From Paraburkholderia sejongensis (lineage in GTDB: Bacteria > Pseudomonadota > Gammaproteobacteria > Burkholderiales > Burkholderiaceae), in assembly GCF_020880815.1 (NCBI RefSeq), contig NZ_JAJITD010000008.1:298219-362218 (forward strand): 64,000 nt of DNA. The letters run 5' to 3'. The position numbers and the translations under genes were made by a program. Positions within the stretch are counted from its first letter, which is position 1, and each line of letters opens with the position of its first letter. Below the pieces are notes generated by a model that did not search any database, had not been told where the DNA came from, and saw only the letters and a program-made list of their open reading frames with translations. This document shows positions 37,432 through 45,377 of this stretch, one piece after another.

Positions 37432-37522
37432 AGACCACGGCGGCGCGGCCCGCGCATGGGTCCGCGTCGCAATTCCGAAGCGCCGGTTCCTCCCTTATCC
37501 ATTCTCATTGCCTTCGCTGCCT

Positions 37523-38320
37523 GTGAAAGCCATCACCTCGCGGGACAATCCGCTCTACAAGCGCCTGAAGGCACTGGCCGGTTCGACGCATCAACAGCGC
37601 CGCAGCGGCCATGCGCTGCTCGAAGGCTTCCATCTGGCGAGCGCGTATCTGGACGTCGCCGGTCAGCCCGAGTTGTGCGTCGTCACCGAAGGCGCGCTGC
37701 GTCACGACGAAGCGCAGGCGATCGTGTCGCGCATCGACGAACACCGGCTCGTGACGCTGCCCGATGCATTGTTCGGTCAGCTATCGAACGTCGTGCACGG
37801 GGTCGGCATCGTGCTGCTGGTCGAGAAGCTCGACGCGCCCTTGCCGGAGCGGATCACCCAAAACTGTCTCGTGCTCGACGGTGTGCAGGATGCGGGCAAC
37901 GTCGGTTCGATTTTGCGCAGCGCGGCCGCCGCCGGCATCGAGCATGTGTTCTGCGCGCCGGGCACCGCGTATGGGTGGTCGTCGAAGGTGCTGCGCTCGG
38001 GGATGGGCGCGCATTTCCTGTTGCAGATTCATGAGGACGTCGAAGCGAGTACGTTGCTCGAACGTCTGGCGGTGCCGGTCGTGATCACCGATTCGCACGG
38101 CGCCGAGGCGATCTACGACTGCGACCTGAGCGGACCGCTCGCGTGGGTGTTCGGCAACGAAGGGGCGGGGGTGTCGCAGATCTGGCGCGACGCGGTGTCG
38201 TTGCGGGTGACGATCCCGCAGCCGGGCGGGATGGAATCGCTGAACGTGGCGGCCGCGGCGGCGGTCTGCGTGTTCGAGCAGTGCCGGCAGCAGCGCGCTG
38301 GAGCCAGCAGCCCGAAGTAA
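37523..38320 (+). CDS. SpoU/TrmH-family RNA 2'-O-methyltransferase
   Basis: The three SpoU motifs are complete: LDGVQDAGNVGSILRSAAAA, WVFGNEGAGVS and IPQPGGMESLNVAAAAAVC, which form the trefoil-knot SAM site. The N-terminal region (VKAITSRDNPLYKRLKAL) resembles the substrate-binding domain of rRNA enzymes such as RlmB/TsnR types, so a 23S rRNA ribose methyltransferase is likely, but the exact nucleotide cannot be assigned. The GTG at 37523 gives 265 residues and the conserved start; a TTG at 37508 is the alternative, and neither has a good ribosome site. Confidence 0.88.
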   Translation: MKAITSRDNPLYKRLKALAGSTHQQRRSGHALLEGFHLASAYLDVAGQPELCVVTEGALRHDEAQAIVSRIDEHRLVTLPDALFGQLSNVVHGVGIVLLVEKLDAPLPERITQNCLVLDGVQDAGNVGSILRSAAAAGIEHVFCAPGTAYGWSSKVLRSGMGAHFLLQIHEDVEASTLLERLAVPVVITDSHGAEAIYDCDLSGPLAWVFGNEGAGVSQIWRDAVSLRVTIPQPGGMESLNVAAAAAVCVFEQCRQQRAGASSPK

Positions 38321-38327
38321 GCAAATA

Positions 38328-38361
38328 GCGTTGCGCGCCATTGTTTCCGGCCGCGCAACGC
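38328..38361. terminator. Hairpin between convergent genes
   Basis: GCGTTGCGCG and CGCGCAACGC form a 10-base stem around a 14-base loop in the 59-base gap between the SpoU-type gene (plus) and ppsR (minus). No strong T tract is present, so this is a probable shared transcript end rather than a classic terminator. Confidence 0.5.
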
Positions 38362-38379
38362 ATCACAGTCAGGCGCCGC

Positions 38380-39195
38380 TCAATACGACGGCCGGTCCAG
38401 CTTGACTTCCTGCAGGATGGTCGTCGCGATTTCTTCGATCGACTTGTGGGTCGACGACAGCCACTTGATCCCCTCGCGCCGCATCATCGTCTCGGCTTCG
38501 TTGATCTCGTAGCGGCAGTTTTCCAGCGCCGCATACTTGCTGCCCGGACGCCGCTCGTTACGGATCTCCGACAAACGCTGCGGATCGATCGACAATCCGA
38601 ACATCTTCTGCCGGTGCTCGAGCAGCGGTGTCGGCAGCTTGCCGCGTTCGAAGTCTTCCGGAATCAGCGGATAGTTCGCCGCCTTCACGCCGTATTGCAT
38701 CGCCAGGTAGAGGCTGGTCGGCGTCTTGCCGCTGCGCGATACGCCGACGAGGATCACGTCCGCGTCGGCCAGGTTGCGGTTCGACTGGCCGTCGTCGTGC
38801 GCGAGCGAGAAATTGATCGCCTCGATCCGGTTCTTGTACTCCTCGGTGTCCGCGTTCTGGTGACCGCGGCCCATCGCGTGGCTCGACTTCAGTTCGAGCT
38901 CCTGCTCCAGCGGCTCGACGAAGGTCTGAAACATGTCGAGCACAAGCGCATTCGAGCCCTTGACGATCTGATTCGACGCGCTATCGACGAGCGTCGTAAA
39001 GACGATCGGCCGACGGCCGTCCTGGATGACCGACTCGTTGATTTTTTCCAGCGTGACATAGGCCTTTTCGGTCGAATCGACAAAAGGCACGCGAACCAGG
39101 CGGAATTTCTGGTCGAACTGGGAGAGGATCGAATGCGCGAAGGTTTCGGCAGTAATCCCGGTACCGTCAGAGACGATAAATACGGTGGGCGGCAT
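38380..39195 (-). CDS. ppsR: PEP synthase regulatory protein (bifunctional kinase/pyrophosphorylase)
   Basis: Starting at the ATG 39193-39195 (MPPTVFIVSDGTGITAETFA) the protein has 271 residues, the DUF299 family length. The P-loop GVSRSGKTPTSLYLA lies near 150, and the N-terminal VSDGTGITAE motif is intact. The family phosphorylates and dephosphorylates PEP synthase on a Thr to switch it off and on. The divergent ppsA gene is the obvious target. The frame is open further upstream but without family similarity. Confidence 0.94.
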   Translation of the reverse strand: MPPTVFIVSDGTGITAETFAHSILSQFDQKFRLVRVPFVDSTEKAYVTLEKINESVIQDGRRPIVFTTLVDSASNQIVKGSNALVLDMFQTFVEPLEQELELKSSHAMGRGHQNADTEEYKNRIEAINFSLAHDDGQSNRNLADADVILVGVSRSGKTPTSLYLAMQYGVKAANYPLIPEDFERGKLPTPLLEHRQKMFGLSIDPQRLSEIRNERRPGSKYAALENCRYEINEAETMMRREGIKWLSSTHKSIEEIATTILQEVKLDRPSY

Positions 39196-39460
39196 CAGTG
39201 GAGCTGGGAACGTGAGCGCAGTTTGCGCGTCGACCAAAACGACGCGCGGCGCGCTCGAATCTATTAGCGCTGCGGCGCTGCCGCGTTCCGGCGGCTGACC
39301 GGAGACGGGCGGCGTCGACGCAGCGCGCCGTGAGCAAGCGCCACGTTCGCACCCCGGGCCTTCATGCCGCGCAAAAGCCCGCTGGCTGGGTGGGGCGCGC
39401 ATCGAGGCGCAATTCTCGTCCGACTGCCACATTTCAGGAGTCGGCACGGTAGAATAGCGG

Positions 39461-39483
39461 CAACCTGTTGGATAAGCAATTGC
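39461..39483 (-). promoter_or_regulatory. Mirrored 23-base element, copy A (toward ppsR)
   Basis: The plus strand reads CAACCTGTTGGATAAGCAAT followed by TGC. It matches the reverse complement of copy B (39652-39674) at 21 of 23 positions. Facing ppsR, it includes TTGCTT with TATTCT 17 bases downstream. Confidence 0.75.
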
Positions 39484-39651
39484 AGGCGATTGGCGGCTAA
39501 CTCGCCGTGAACGAACGTTCAACATCATGCTATCGGCCGTCAACTTGAGCCGAACACGATGGATCGAGCGGCAAATTCGCCCAATCGCATTCTTCTCCGG
39601 CGCACCGCCGGCGCGTCGGCACCGCGCCCGGCGTGCACGTTGAATGCCACC

Positions 39652-39674
39652 GCGATTGCTTATCTAACAGGTTG
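39652..39674 (+). promoter_or_regulatory. Mirrored 23-base element, copy B (toward ppsA)
   Basis: The plus strand reads GCGATTGCTTATCTAACAGG followed by TTG. It has the opposite orientation to copy A, so each copy faces one of the two divergent genes. It ends 89 bases before the ppsA ATG. No good -10 follows at the promoter spacing, so an operator role is at least as likely as a promoter. Confidence 0.75.
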
Positions 39675-39763
39675 TGCAAGACACGGGGTCGAGCTTCCAA
39701 TGGGCTGCCCGTGTTCAAGCCCACTTGCACAGCCGTGAATTTCTTTCACACTTAGGGGCTTGT

Positions 39764-42166
39764 ATGACTAACGCAGTTACCGTCGCAAAGGACAAGGCGT
39801 ATGTAGTTCCGTTCGAGCAGTTGCGGATGACCGACGTGGAAATCGTCGGCGGCAAGAACGCGTCGTTGGGCGAGATGATCAGCCAGCTCGCCGAAGCCGG
39901 CGTGCGCGTGCCGACCGGTTTCGCCACCACGGCGCTCGCTTTCCGCGACTTCCTGCAGCACAACAATCTGACCGAACGCATCGCCAAACGTCTCGAGACG
40001 CTCGACGTCGACGACGTGAAGGCACTCGCCGAAGCGGGCAAGGAGATCCGTCAATGGATCGTCGACGCGCCGCTGCAGCCGCAGCTCGAGGCTGACATTC
40101 GCGCGGGTTTCGCCACGCTGCAAAACAGCTCGCCCGAAGAGCTGTCGTTTGCCGTGCGCTCGTCCGCGACCGCGGAAGACCTGCCGGATGCATCGTTCGC
40201 CGGTCAGCAGGAAAGCTATCTGAACGTGGTCGGCATCGACGACGTGCTCGATCGCATGAAGCACGTGTTCGCGTCGCTTTATAACGACCGCGCTATCTCC
40301 TATCGCGTCCACAAGGGCTTCACGCATGCTGAAGTCGCGTTGTCGGCCGGTGTGCAACGCATGGTGCGCTCGGACGTCGGCGCCGCCGGCGTGATGTTCA
40401 CGCTCGACACCGAATCGGGTTTCAAGGACGCGGTCTTCATCACGTCGAGCTACGGCCTCGGTGAAACCGTCGTGCAGGGGGCGGTGAATCCGGACGAGTT
40501 CTACGTCTTCAAGACCACGCTCGCGCAAGGCAAGTACCCGATCATCCGTCGCTCGATCGGCTCGAAGCTGATCAAGATGGAGTTCACCAAGCCGGGCGAG
40601 CCGGGCCGGGTGAAGACCGTCGACGTCCCGCACGAGCAGCGCAACCGCTTCTCGATCACCGACGAAGACGTGATCGAACTGGCGAAGTACGCGGTCATCA
40701 TCGAGAAGCACTACCAGCGTCCGATGGACATCGAGTGGGGTAAGGACGGCCGCGACGGCAAGATCTTCATCCTGCAGGCGCGCCCGGAAACCGTGAAGAG
40801 CCAGGGCGGCGGCAAGGCCGAACAGCGCTTCAAGCTGAAGGGCCAGTCGAACGTGCTGACCACCGGCCGTGCAATCGGCCAGAAGATCGGCGCGGGTCCG
40901 GTGCGCGTGATCCACGATCCGTCGGAAATGGACCGCGTGCAGCCGGGCGACGTGCTGGTCGCCGACATGACCGACCCGAACTGGGAGCCGGTGATGAAGC
41001 GCGCATCGGCGATCGTCACGAACCGCGGCGGGCGCACCTGCCACGCGGCGATCATCGCGCGTGAGCTCGGCGTGCCGGCGGTGGTCGGCTGCGGCGACGC
41101 GACCGACGTGCTGAAGGATGGCGCGCTCGTCACCGTGTCGTGCGCGGAAGGCGACGAAGGCAAGATCTACGACGGTCTGCTCGAAACCGAAATCACCGAA
41201 GTGCAGCGCGGCGAACTGCCGCCGATTCCGGTCAAGATCATGATGAACGTCGGCAATCCGCAGCTCGCGTTCGACTTCTCGCAACTGCCAAATGCAGGTG
41301 TCGGTCTCGCGCGTCTCGAGTTCATCATCAACAACAACATCGGCGTGCACCCGAAGGCGATTCTTGAGTACCCGAACGTCGATCAGGACCTGAAGAAGGC
41401 GGTCGAAAGCGTCGCGCGCGGTCACGCGTCGCCGCGCGCGTTCTACGTCGACAAGCTGACCGAAGGCATCGCGACGATCGCAGCGGCGTTCTATCCGAAG
41501 CCCGTAATCGTGCGTATGTCGGACTTCAAGTCGAACGAGTACAAGAAGCTGATCGGCGGTTCGCGCTACGAGCCGGACGAGGAAAACCCGATGCTCGGCT
41601 TCCGCGGCGCATCGCGCTATATCGCGGAAGACTTCGCCGAGGCGTTCCAGATGGAATGCGTCGCGCTGAAGAAGGTGCGGGAAGAGATGGGTCTGGACAA
41701 CGTCGAGATCATGGTGCCGTTCGTGCGTACGCTGAAGCAGGCGCAACGCGTGGTCGAGTTGCTCGGCAAGTTCGGCCTGAAGCGCGGCGAGAAGGGCCTG
41801 CGTCTGATCATGATGTGCGAAGTGCCGTCGAACGCGATCCTCGCCGAAGAGTTCCTGCAGTACTTCGACGGCTTCTCGATCGGCTCGAACGACCTCACGC
41901 AGCTCACGCTCGGCCTCGATCGCGACTCCGGTATGGAACTGCTCGCGGTCGACTTCGACGAGCGCGACGCGGCGGTCAAGTTCCTGCTCAAGCGTGCGAT
42001 CGAAACCTGCCTGCGCCTCGACAAATACGTGGGCATCTGCGGTCAGGGCCCGTCCGATCATCCGGACTTCGCGCAATGGCTGACCGACGAAGGCATCAAG
42101 TCGATCTCGCTGAACCCCGACACGATCGTCGAGACGTGGCAGCAGTTGGCCAAGTCGAAACAGTAA
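39764..42166 (+). CDS. ppsA: Phosphoenolpyruvate synthase
   Basis: Starting at ATG 39764 (MTNAVTVAKDKAYVVPFEQL) the protein has 800 residues, as expected. It shows the ATP-grasp domain (EIVGGKNASLGEMISQLAEA; LSFAVRSSATAEDLPDASFA), the swivelling phospho-His domain with the motif NRGGRTCHAAIIARELGVPA, and the C-terminal PEP/pyruvate barrel (GSNDLTQLTLGLDRD; YVGICGQGPSDHPDF). It makes PEP from pyruvate for gluconeogenesis. The Thr preceding the catalytic His (RTCHAA) is the site class targeted by PpsR. Confidence 0.97.
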   Translation: MTNAVTVAKDKAYVVPFEQLRMTDVEIVGGKNASLGEMISQLAEAGVRVPTGFATTALAFRDFLQHNNLTERIAKRLETLDVDDVKALAEAGKEIRQWIVDAPLQPQLEADIRAGFATLQNSSPEELSFAVRSSATAEDLPDASFAGQQESYLNVVGIDDVLDRMKHVFASLYNDRAISYRVHKGFTHAEVALSAGVQRMVRSDVGAAGVMFTLDTESGFKDAVFITSSYGLGETVVQGAVNPDEFYVFKTTLAQGKYPIIRRSIGSKLIKMEFTKPGEPGRVKTVDVPHEQRNRFSITDEDVIELAKYAVIIEKHYQRPMDIEWGKDGRDGKIFILQARPETVKSQGGGKAEQRFKLKGQSNVLTTGRAIGQKIGAGPVRVIHDPSEMDRVQPGDVLVADMTDPNWEPVMKRASAIVTNRGGRTCHAAIIARELGVPAVVGCGDATDVLKDGALVTVSCAEGDEGKIYDGLLETEITEVQRGELPPIPVKIMMNVGNPQLAFDFSQLPNAGVGLARLEFIINNNIGVHPKAILEYPNVDQDLKKAVESVARGHASPRAFYVDKLTEGIATIAAAFYPKPVIVRMSDFKSNEYKKLIGGSRYEPDEENPMLGFRGASRYIAEDFAEAFQMECVALKKVREEMGLDNVEIMVPFVRTLKQAQRVVELLGKFGLKRGEKGLRLIMMCEVPSNAILAEEFLQYFDGFSIGSNDLTQLTLGLDRDSGMELLAVDFDERDAAVKFLLKRAIETCLRLDKYVGICGQGPSDHPDFAQWLTDEGIKSISLNPDTIVETWQQLAKSKQ

Positions 42167-42179
42167 TTGACGAAGTCGT

Positions 42180-42204
42180 GCATGCCGCTTTTCAGGCGGC
42201 ATGC
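42180..42204 (+). terminator. Hairpin after ppsA
   Basis: GCATGCCGC and GCGGCATGC form a perfect 9-base stem, 14 bases after the ppsA stop. The following bases (ATAACGG) are not a T tract, so it may be a 3'-end stabiliser rather than an intrinsic terminator. Confidence 0.5.
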
Positions 42205-42283
42205 ATAACGGCAGGCGCGTTGATTGTTAAACCCGGCGACGCCTGCCGCGACACCCGTCAAATGCGCGTTCGCTTCGTGCTAT

Positions 42284-42316
42284 AAACACCCCGGTAGATC
42301 CGGGGTGTTTTGCTTT
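42284..42316 (+). terminator. Intrinsic terminator directly before nfeD
   Basis: AAACACCCCGG and CCGGGGTGTTT pair around a 5-base loop (TAGAT) and are followed by TGCTTT. The hairpin ends about eight bases before the GGAGG ribosome site of nfeD. It would end ppsA transcription, yet it also occupies the immediate nfeD leader. Confidence 0.75.
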
Positions 42317-42328
42317 GTGGAGGTCGAC

Positions 42329-42769
42329 GTGGCGCCTGGTGGGCTGTTCTGGTGGATCGGGGCGGGTGTGCTGGTCGTGCTGGAGTTGACCAGCGGCACC
42401 TTCTATCTGTTGATGATCGCGATCGGCTTCGTTGCGGCCGCGCTCGCGCATATTGCCGGCGCGAATGCGGATATGCAGTTCGCGGTCGCCGCGGTGGTCG
42501 CGCTGGCGGCGGTCGTGCTGCTGCGGCGCTCGCGCTTTGGACGGCGCAAGCGCGAACATGCGTCGCGCAACCCGGACGTCAATATGGATATCGGCCAGAC
42601 GCTCAGCGTGCCGGCCTGGCAAGCGCGCAAGGCGCGCGTGATCTATCGCGGCGCCGCGTGGGACGTCGAGCTCGCCGACGGCGAACCCGAAGACGCGCAA
42701 AGCTACGAAATCAGGGAATTGCGCGGCAGTTCTCTGGTGGTCGTCGCGAGCCGAAGCTCGCCAGCCTGA
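42329..42769 (+). CDS. NfeD-family membrane protein
   Basis: The GTG at 42329 is chosen because GGAGG lies five bases upstream; it gives 146 residues (MAPGGLFWWIGAGVLVVLEL). Two to three membrane helices cover residues 5-75, then a small OB-fold-like soluble domain (NMDIGQTLSVPAWQARKARV). NfeD proteins accompany SPFH/stomatin proteins, and the next gene, 66 bases downstream, is one. They are thought to act together in membrane-domain organisation or quality control. This is the short NfeD type without a protease domain. Confidence 0.85.
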   Translation: MAPGGLFWWIGAGVLVVLELTSGTFYLLMIAIGFVAAALAHIAGANADMQFAVAAVVALAAVVLLRRSRFGRRKREHASRNPDVNMDIGQTLSVPAWQARKARVIYRGAAWDVELADGEPEDAQSYEIRELRGSSLVVVASRSSPA

Positions 42770-42835
42770 ACTCGAATCACGCAGGTCGCGCAACCTGCGC
42801 ACAACAATTCCACACGTGGACCGGAGGGCAGTCAT

Positions 42836-43774
42836 ATGGATTCAACCATCGTCGCGGCAGTGCTGCTGATCGTCGTGATCGTGCTCGCGTCGCAGACCAT
42901 CAAGATCGTGCCGCAACAGCATGCGTGGGTGCTCGAGCGACTCGGCCGTTATCACGCGACGCTGACGCCGGGTTTGAGCTTTGCGTTTCCGTTCGTCGAC
43001 CGGATCGCGTACAAGCACGTGCTGAAGGAAATTCCGCTGGAAGTGCCGAGCCAGGTCTGTATCACGCGCGACAACACGCAGCTTCAGGTCGACGGCGTGC
43101 TGTACTTTCAGGTCACCGATCCGATGAAGGCCTCGTACGGTTCGAGCAACTTCGTGTTCGCGATCACACAGCTGTCGCAGACCACGCTGCGCTCGGTGAT
43201 CGGCAAACTCGAACTCGACCGCACCTTCGAGGAGCGCGATTTCATCAACCACAGCATCGTCTCCGCGCTCGATGAAGCTGCAGCGAACTGGGGCGTCAAG
43301 GTGCTGCGCTACGAGATCAAGGACCTGACGCCGCCGAAGGAAATCCTCCACGCCATGCAGGCGCAGATTACCGCCGAGCGCGAAAAGCGCGCGCTGATCG
43401 CGGCATCGGAAGGGCGCAAGCAGGAGCAGATCAATATCGCGTCGGGTGGCCGCGAGGCGGCGATCCAGAAGTCCGAAGGCGAGCGCCAGGCGGCGATCAA
43501 TCAGGCGCAGGGCGAAGCGGCGGCGATTCTGGCCGTCGCCGAAGCGAACGCGCAGGCGATTCAGAAGATCGCGGCGGCGATCCAGTCGAACGGCGGGATG
43601 GACGCGGTCAACCTGAAGGTGGCCGAACAATACGTGAATGCGTTCTCGAATCTGGCGAAGCAGGGCACCACGCTGATCGTGCCGGGCGATATGTCGAATA
43701 TGAGCTCGATGATCGCGTCGGCGCTGACGATCGTGAACAAGGGCAAGTCCGGCGGCGACGTTATTCGAAGCTAA
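42836..43774 (+). CDS. SPFH/Band 7 (stomatin-like, QmcA-type) protein
   Basis: The 312-residue protein has one N-terminal membrane helix (STIVAAVLLIVVIVLAS), the SPFH domain (IVPQQHAWVLERLGRYHATL through RDFINHSIVSALDEAAANWG), then an Ala/Glu/Gln-rich coiled-coil (about 175-245) and a short tail. It forms ring-like membrane assemblies in related proteins. GGAGG precedes the ATG. Together with the NfeD gene it forms a two-gene unit ended by the terminator at 43824. Confidence 0.92.
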   Translation: MDSTIVAAVLLIVVIVLASQTIKIVPQQHAWVLERLGRYHATLTPGLSFAFPFVDRIAYKHVLKEIPLEVPSQVCITRDNTQLQVDGVLYFQVTDPMKASYGSSNFVFAITQLSQTTLRSVIGKLELDRTFEERDFINHSIVSALDEAAANWGVKVLRYEIKDLTPPKEILHAMQAQITAEREKRALIAASEGRKQEQINIASGGREAAIQKSEGERQAAINQAQGEAAAILAVAEANAQAIQKIAAAIQSNGGMDAVNLKVAEQYVNAFSNLAKQGTTLIVPGDMSNMSSMIASALTIVNKGKSGGDVIRS

Positions 43775-43823
43775 GTTCGCTAATCACGCGTGGCGAGCCC
43801 ACGCCGAACTTTTGCACAAAAGC

Positions 43824-43858
43824 AAATGGCCCGCACTTCATCGTGCGGGCCATTTTTA
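43824..43858. terminator. Bidirectional terminator between the stomatin-like gene and smpB
   Basis: AAATGGCCCGCAC and GTGCGGGCCATTT pair perfectly around a 6-base loop with TTT on the right; the left arm begins with A residues. It serves the plus-strand stomatin-like gene and may also serve smpB on the minus strand. Confidence 0.9.
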
Positions 43859-43908
43859 TTGGCGGATCGAAGCTGGCCCGAGCCGCAAGCGCGGCTCGCG
43901 CTCGACGA

Positions 43909-44355
43909 TCAGGTCGGCGAACGCATCAGGCGCGCCTTCTCGCGCTCCCAGTCGCGCTTCTTCTCGGTCTCGCGCTTGTCGTGCATCTTCTTGCCCTTCG
44001 CGAGGCCGATCTCGCATTTGACGCGGCCGTTCTTGTAGTGGAAATTCAGCGGCACCAGCGTATAGCCGCGCTGCTCGACCTTGCCGATCAGTTTGCTGAT
44101 TTCCTCGCTGTGCAGCAGCAGCTTGCGCGTGCGCACCGGGTCGGGATGGATGTGGGTGGATGCCTCAGGCAGCGGGCTGATATGCGTGCCGATCAGGAAC
44201 AGTTCGCCGTTGCGGATCACCACGTAGCCTTCCTTGATCTGGCCGCGCCCCGCGCGCAATGCCTTGACCTCCCATCCTTCGAGCACGAGGCCTGCCTCAT
44301 AGCGCTCCTCGACCGAGTAGTCGTAAAAGGCTTTTCTGTTGTCGATGATGCTCAT
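43909..44355 (-). CDS. smpB: SsrA-binding protein SmpB
   Basis: The 148-residue protein has the SmpB OB-fold with YEAGLVLEGWEVKALRAGRG and HISPLPEAS, and the basic C-terminal tail KGKKMHDKRETEKKRDWERE that enters the decoding centre. It delivers tmRNA to stalled ribosomes. The ssrA gene is not in this window. It diverges from ratA across 100 bases, a neighbourhood conserved in many proteobacteria. Confidence 0.97.
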   Translation of the reverse strand: MSIIDNRKAFYDYSVEERYEAGLVLEGWEVKALRAGRGQIKEGYVVIRNGELFLIGTHISPLPEASTHIHPDPVRTRKLLLHSEEISKLIGKVEQRGYTLVPLNFHYKNGRVKCEIGLAKGKKMHDKRETEKKRDWEREKARLMRSPT

Positions 44356-44455
44356 GAATGGAAAGCGCCCAACTCGTTTAAAATCACGATTTTAGCAAAG
44401 CGGTGCAAGGAAAGCCCGCGGCGCTTGCCCACCCTTGCCACGCGCTGTTCAATTT

Positions 44456-44893
44456 ATGGCAGATGTCCAGAAAACCGTGTTGATCCGTCATTCGGCGGAG
44501 CAGATGTTCGACCTCGTCACCGATGTCGCCGATTACCCCAATTTCCTGCCCTGGTGCGGAGGCGTCGAAATTCGCCGCCAGGACGAAAAAGGCATGGAAG
44601 CGAAGATCGATATCAACTTCAAGGGCATCAAGCAGCACTTCGCGACACGCAACTCGATGGAGCGGCCTACCAGGATCGATATGGAATTCGCCGACGGTCC
44701 GTTTCGCAAGTTCACCGGCTTCTGGCGCTTCACGCCGCTGCGCGCCGATGCCTGCAAGATCGAATTCGCGCTCCACTACGAATTCACCAACATCCTGCTG
44801 GAGAAGATCATCGGGCCGGTGTTCAATCACATCGCCAACACCTTCGTCGAATCCTTCGTGAAGCGCGCCGATCAGCGCTATGGCAAAGCATGA
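44456..44893 (+). CDS. ratA: RatA-family protein (START/Coq10 fold)
   Basis: Starting at ATG 44456 (MADVQKTVLIRHSAEQMFDL) the 145-residue protein has the polyketide-cyclase/START fold with DVADYPNFLPWCGGVEI and the C-terminal helix (GPVFNHIANTFVESFVKRAD). In E. coli, RatA is reported to block 70S ribosome assembly, while homologues act as Coq10-type ubiquinone-binding proteins; the sequence alone does not decide. The stop overlaps the rnfH start (ATGA). Its place beside smpB is conserved. Confidence 0.9.
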   Translation: MADVQKTVLIRHSAEQMFDLVTDVADYPNFLPWCGGVEIRRQDEKGMEAKIDINFKGIKQHFATRNSMERPTRIDMEFADGPFRKFTGFWRFTPLRADACKIEFALHYEFTNILLEKIIGPVFNHIANTFVESFVKRADQRYGKA

Positions 44894-45222
44894 GCGCGCG
44901 TCTGTCGGTTGAAGTCGTCTATGCATTGGCCGATGTGCAGACGCTGATCCCGGTCGGGTTGCCGGTGGGCGCGACGTTGCAGCAGGCGCTCGATGCGAGC
45001 GGGATTTTGCAGCGCTTTCCGTCGATCGATCTGGCTACGCAGAAGGTCGGCGTGTTCGGCAAGTTCAAGCCGCTCGATACGGTGCTCGCCGATCACGACC
45101 GGGTCGAAATCTACCGGCCGCTGCTGGTGGATCCGAAGCTGTCGAGGCAGCGCCGCGTCGAGAAGACCCGCAAGGCGGGGTCGATCGAAGGGCGCCGCTG
45201 GTTGAACAAGGATTCGCGTTAG
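44890..45222 (+). CDS. rnfH: RnfH-family protein (RatB)
   Basis: The 110-residue protein has a ubiquitin-like beta-grasp pattern: LSVEVVYALADVQTLIPVGL, a central helix, then VGVFGKFKPLDTVLADHDRV and EIYRPLLVDPK, the RnfH signature. The C-terminal tail is basic. The partner of RatA in operon structure; its molecular role is unproven and it is not a demonstrated antitoxin. It overlaps ratA by four bases. Confidence 0.9.
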   Translation: MSARLSVEVVYALADVQTLIPVGLPVGATLQQALDASGILQRFPSIDLATQKVGVFGKFKPLDTVLADHDRVEIYRPLLVDPKLSRQRRVEKTRKAGSIEGRRWLNKDSR

Positions 45223-45377
45223 ACGACCTGGCGGGGCGCAGGCAAGGGCGGTTGACCGTTGCTGCTGAGGGTGGTTGCTGGCGGTCGCTGCCCGGGAGCC
45301 ATCAAGCCTGTCAGGTCCGTCAAGCCCACAAGCCGGAACGCCGCTCAACCTGAAGCGGCGCTTGTCCGGCCTTCCTG

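Larger units (their letters stand above)
39196..39763. other. 568-base ppsR/ppsA divergent control region
   Basis: No gene is recognised here. The region holds a 23-base element in two mirrored copies (39461-39483 and 39652-39674). Read leftward toward ppsR, the first copy supplies TTGCTT, a 17-base spacer and TATTCT, a plausible weak sigma70 promoter. Just before ppsA, TAGGGG lies about seven bases ahead of the ATG. AT-rich patches cluster at 39440-39590 and 39650-39670. Confidence 0.6.

Noticed and set aside
39752..42202. An 816-codon open frame antisense to ppsA (similar ones lie opposite bamA, ligA, lpxA/lpxB and guaB)
   Set aside because: All mirror strongly coding genes and have no motif of their own; typical of GC-rich genomes.
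44456..45222. ratA-rnfH as a toxin-antitoxin pair
   Set aside because: Gene order fits the historical RatA/RatB naming, but both families are conserved housekeeping-type proteins and RnfH is not shown to be an antitoxin.
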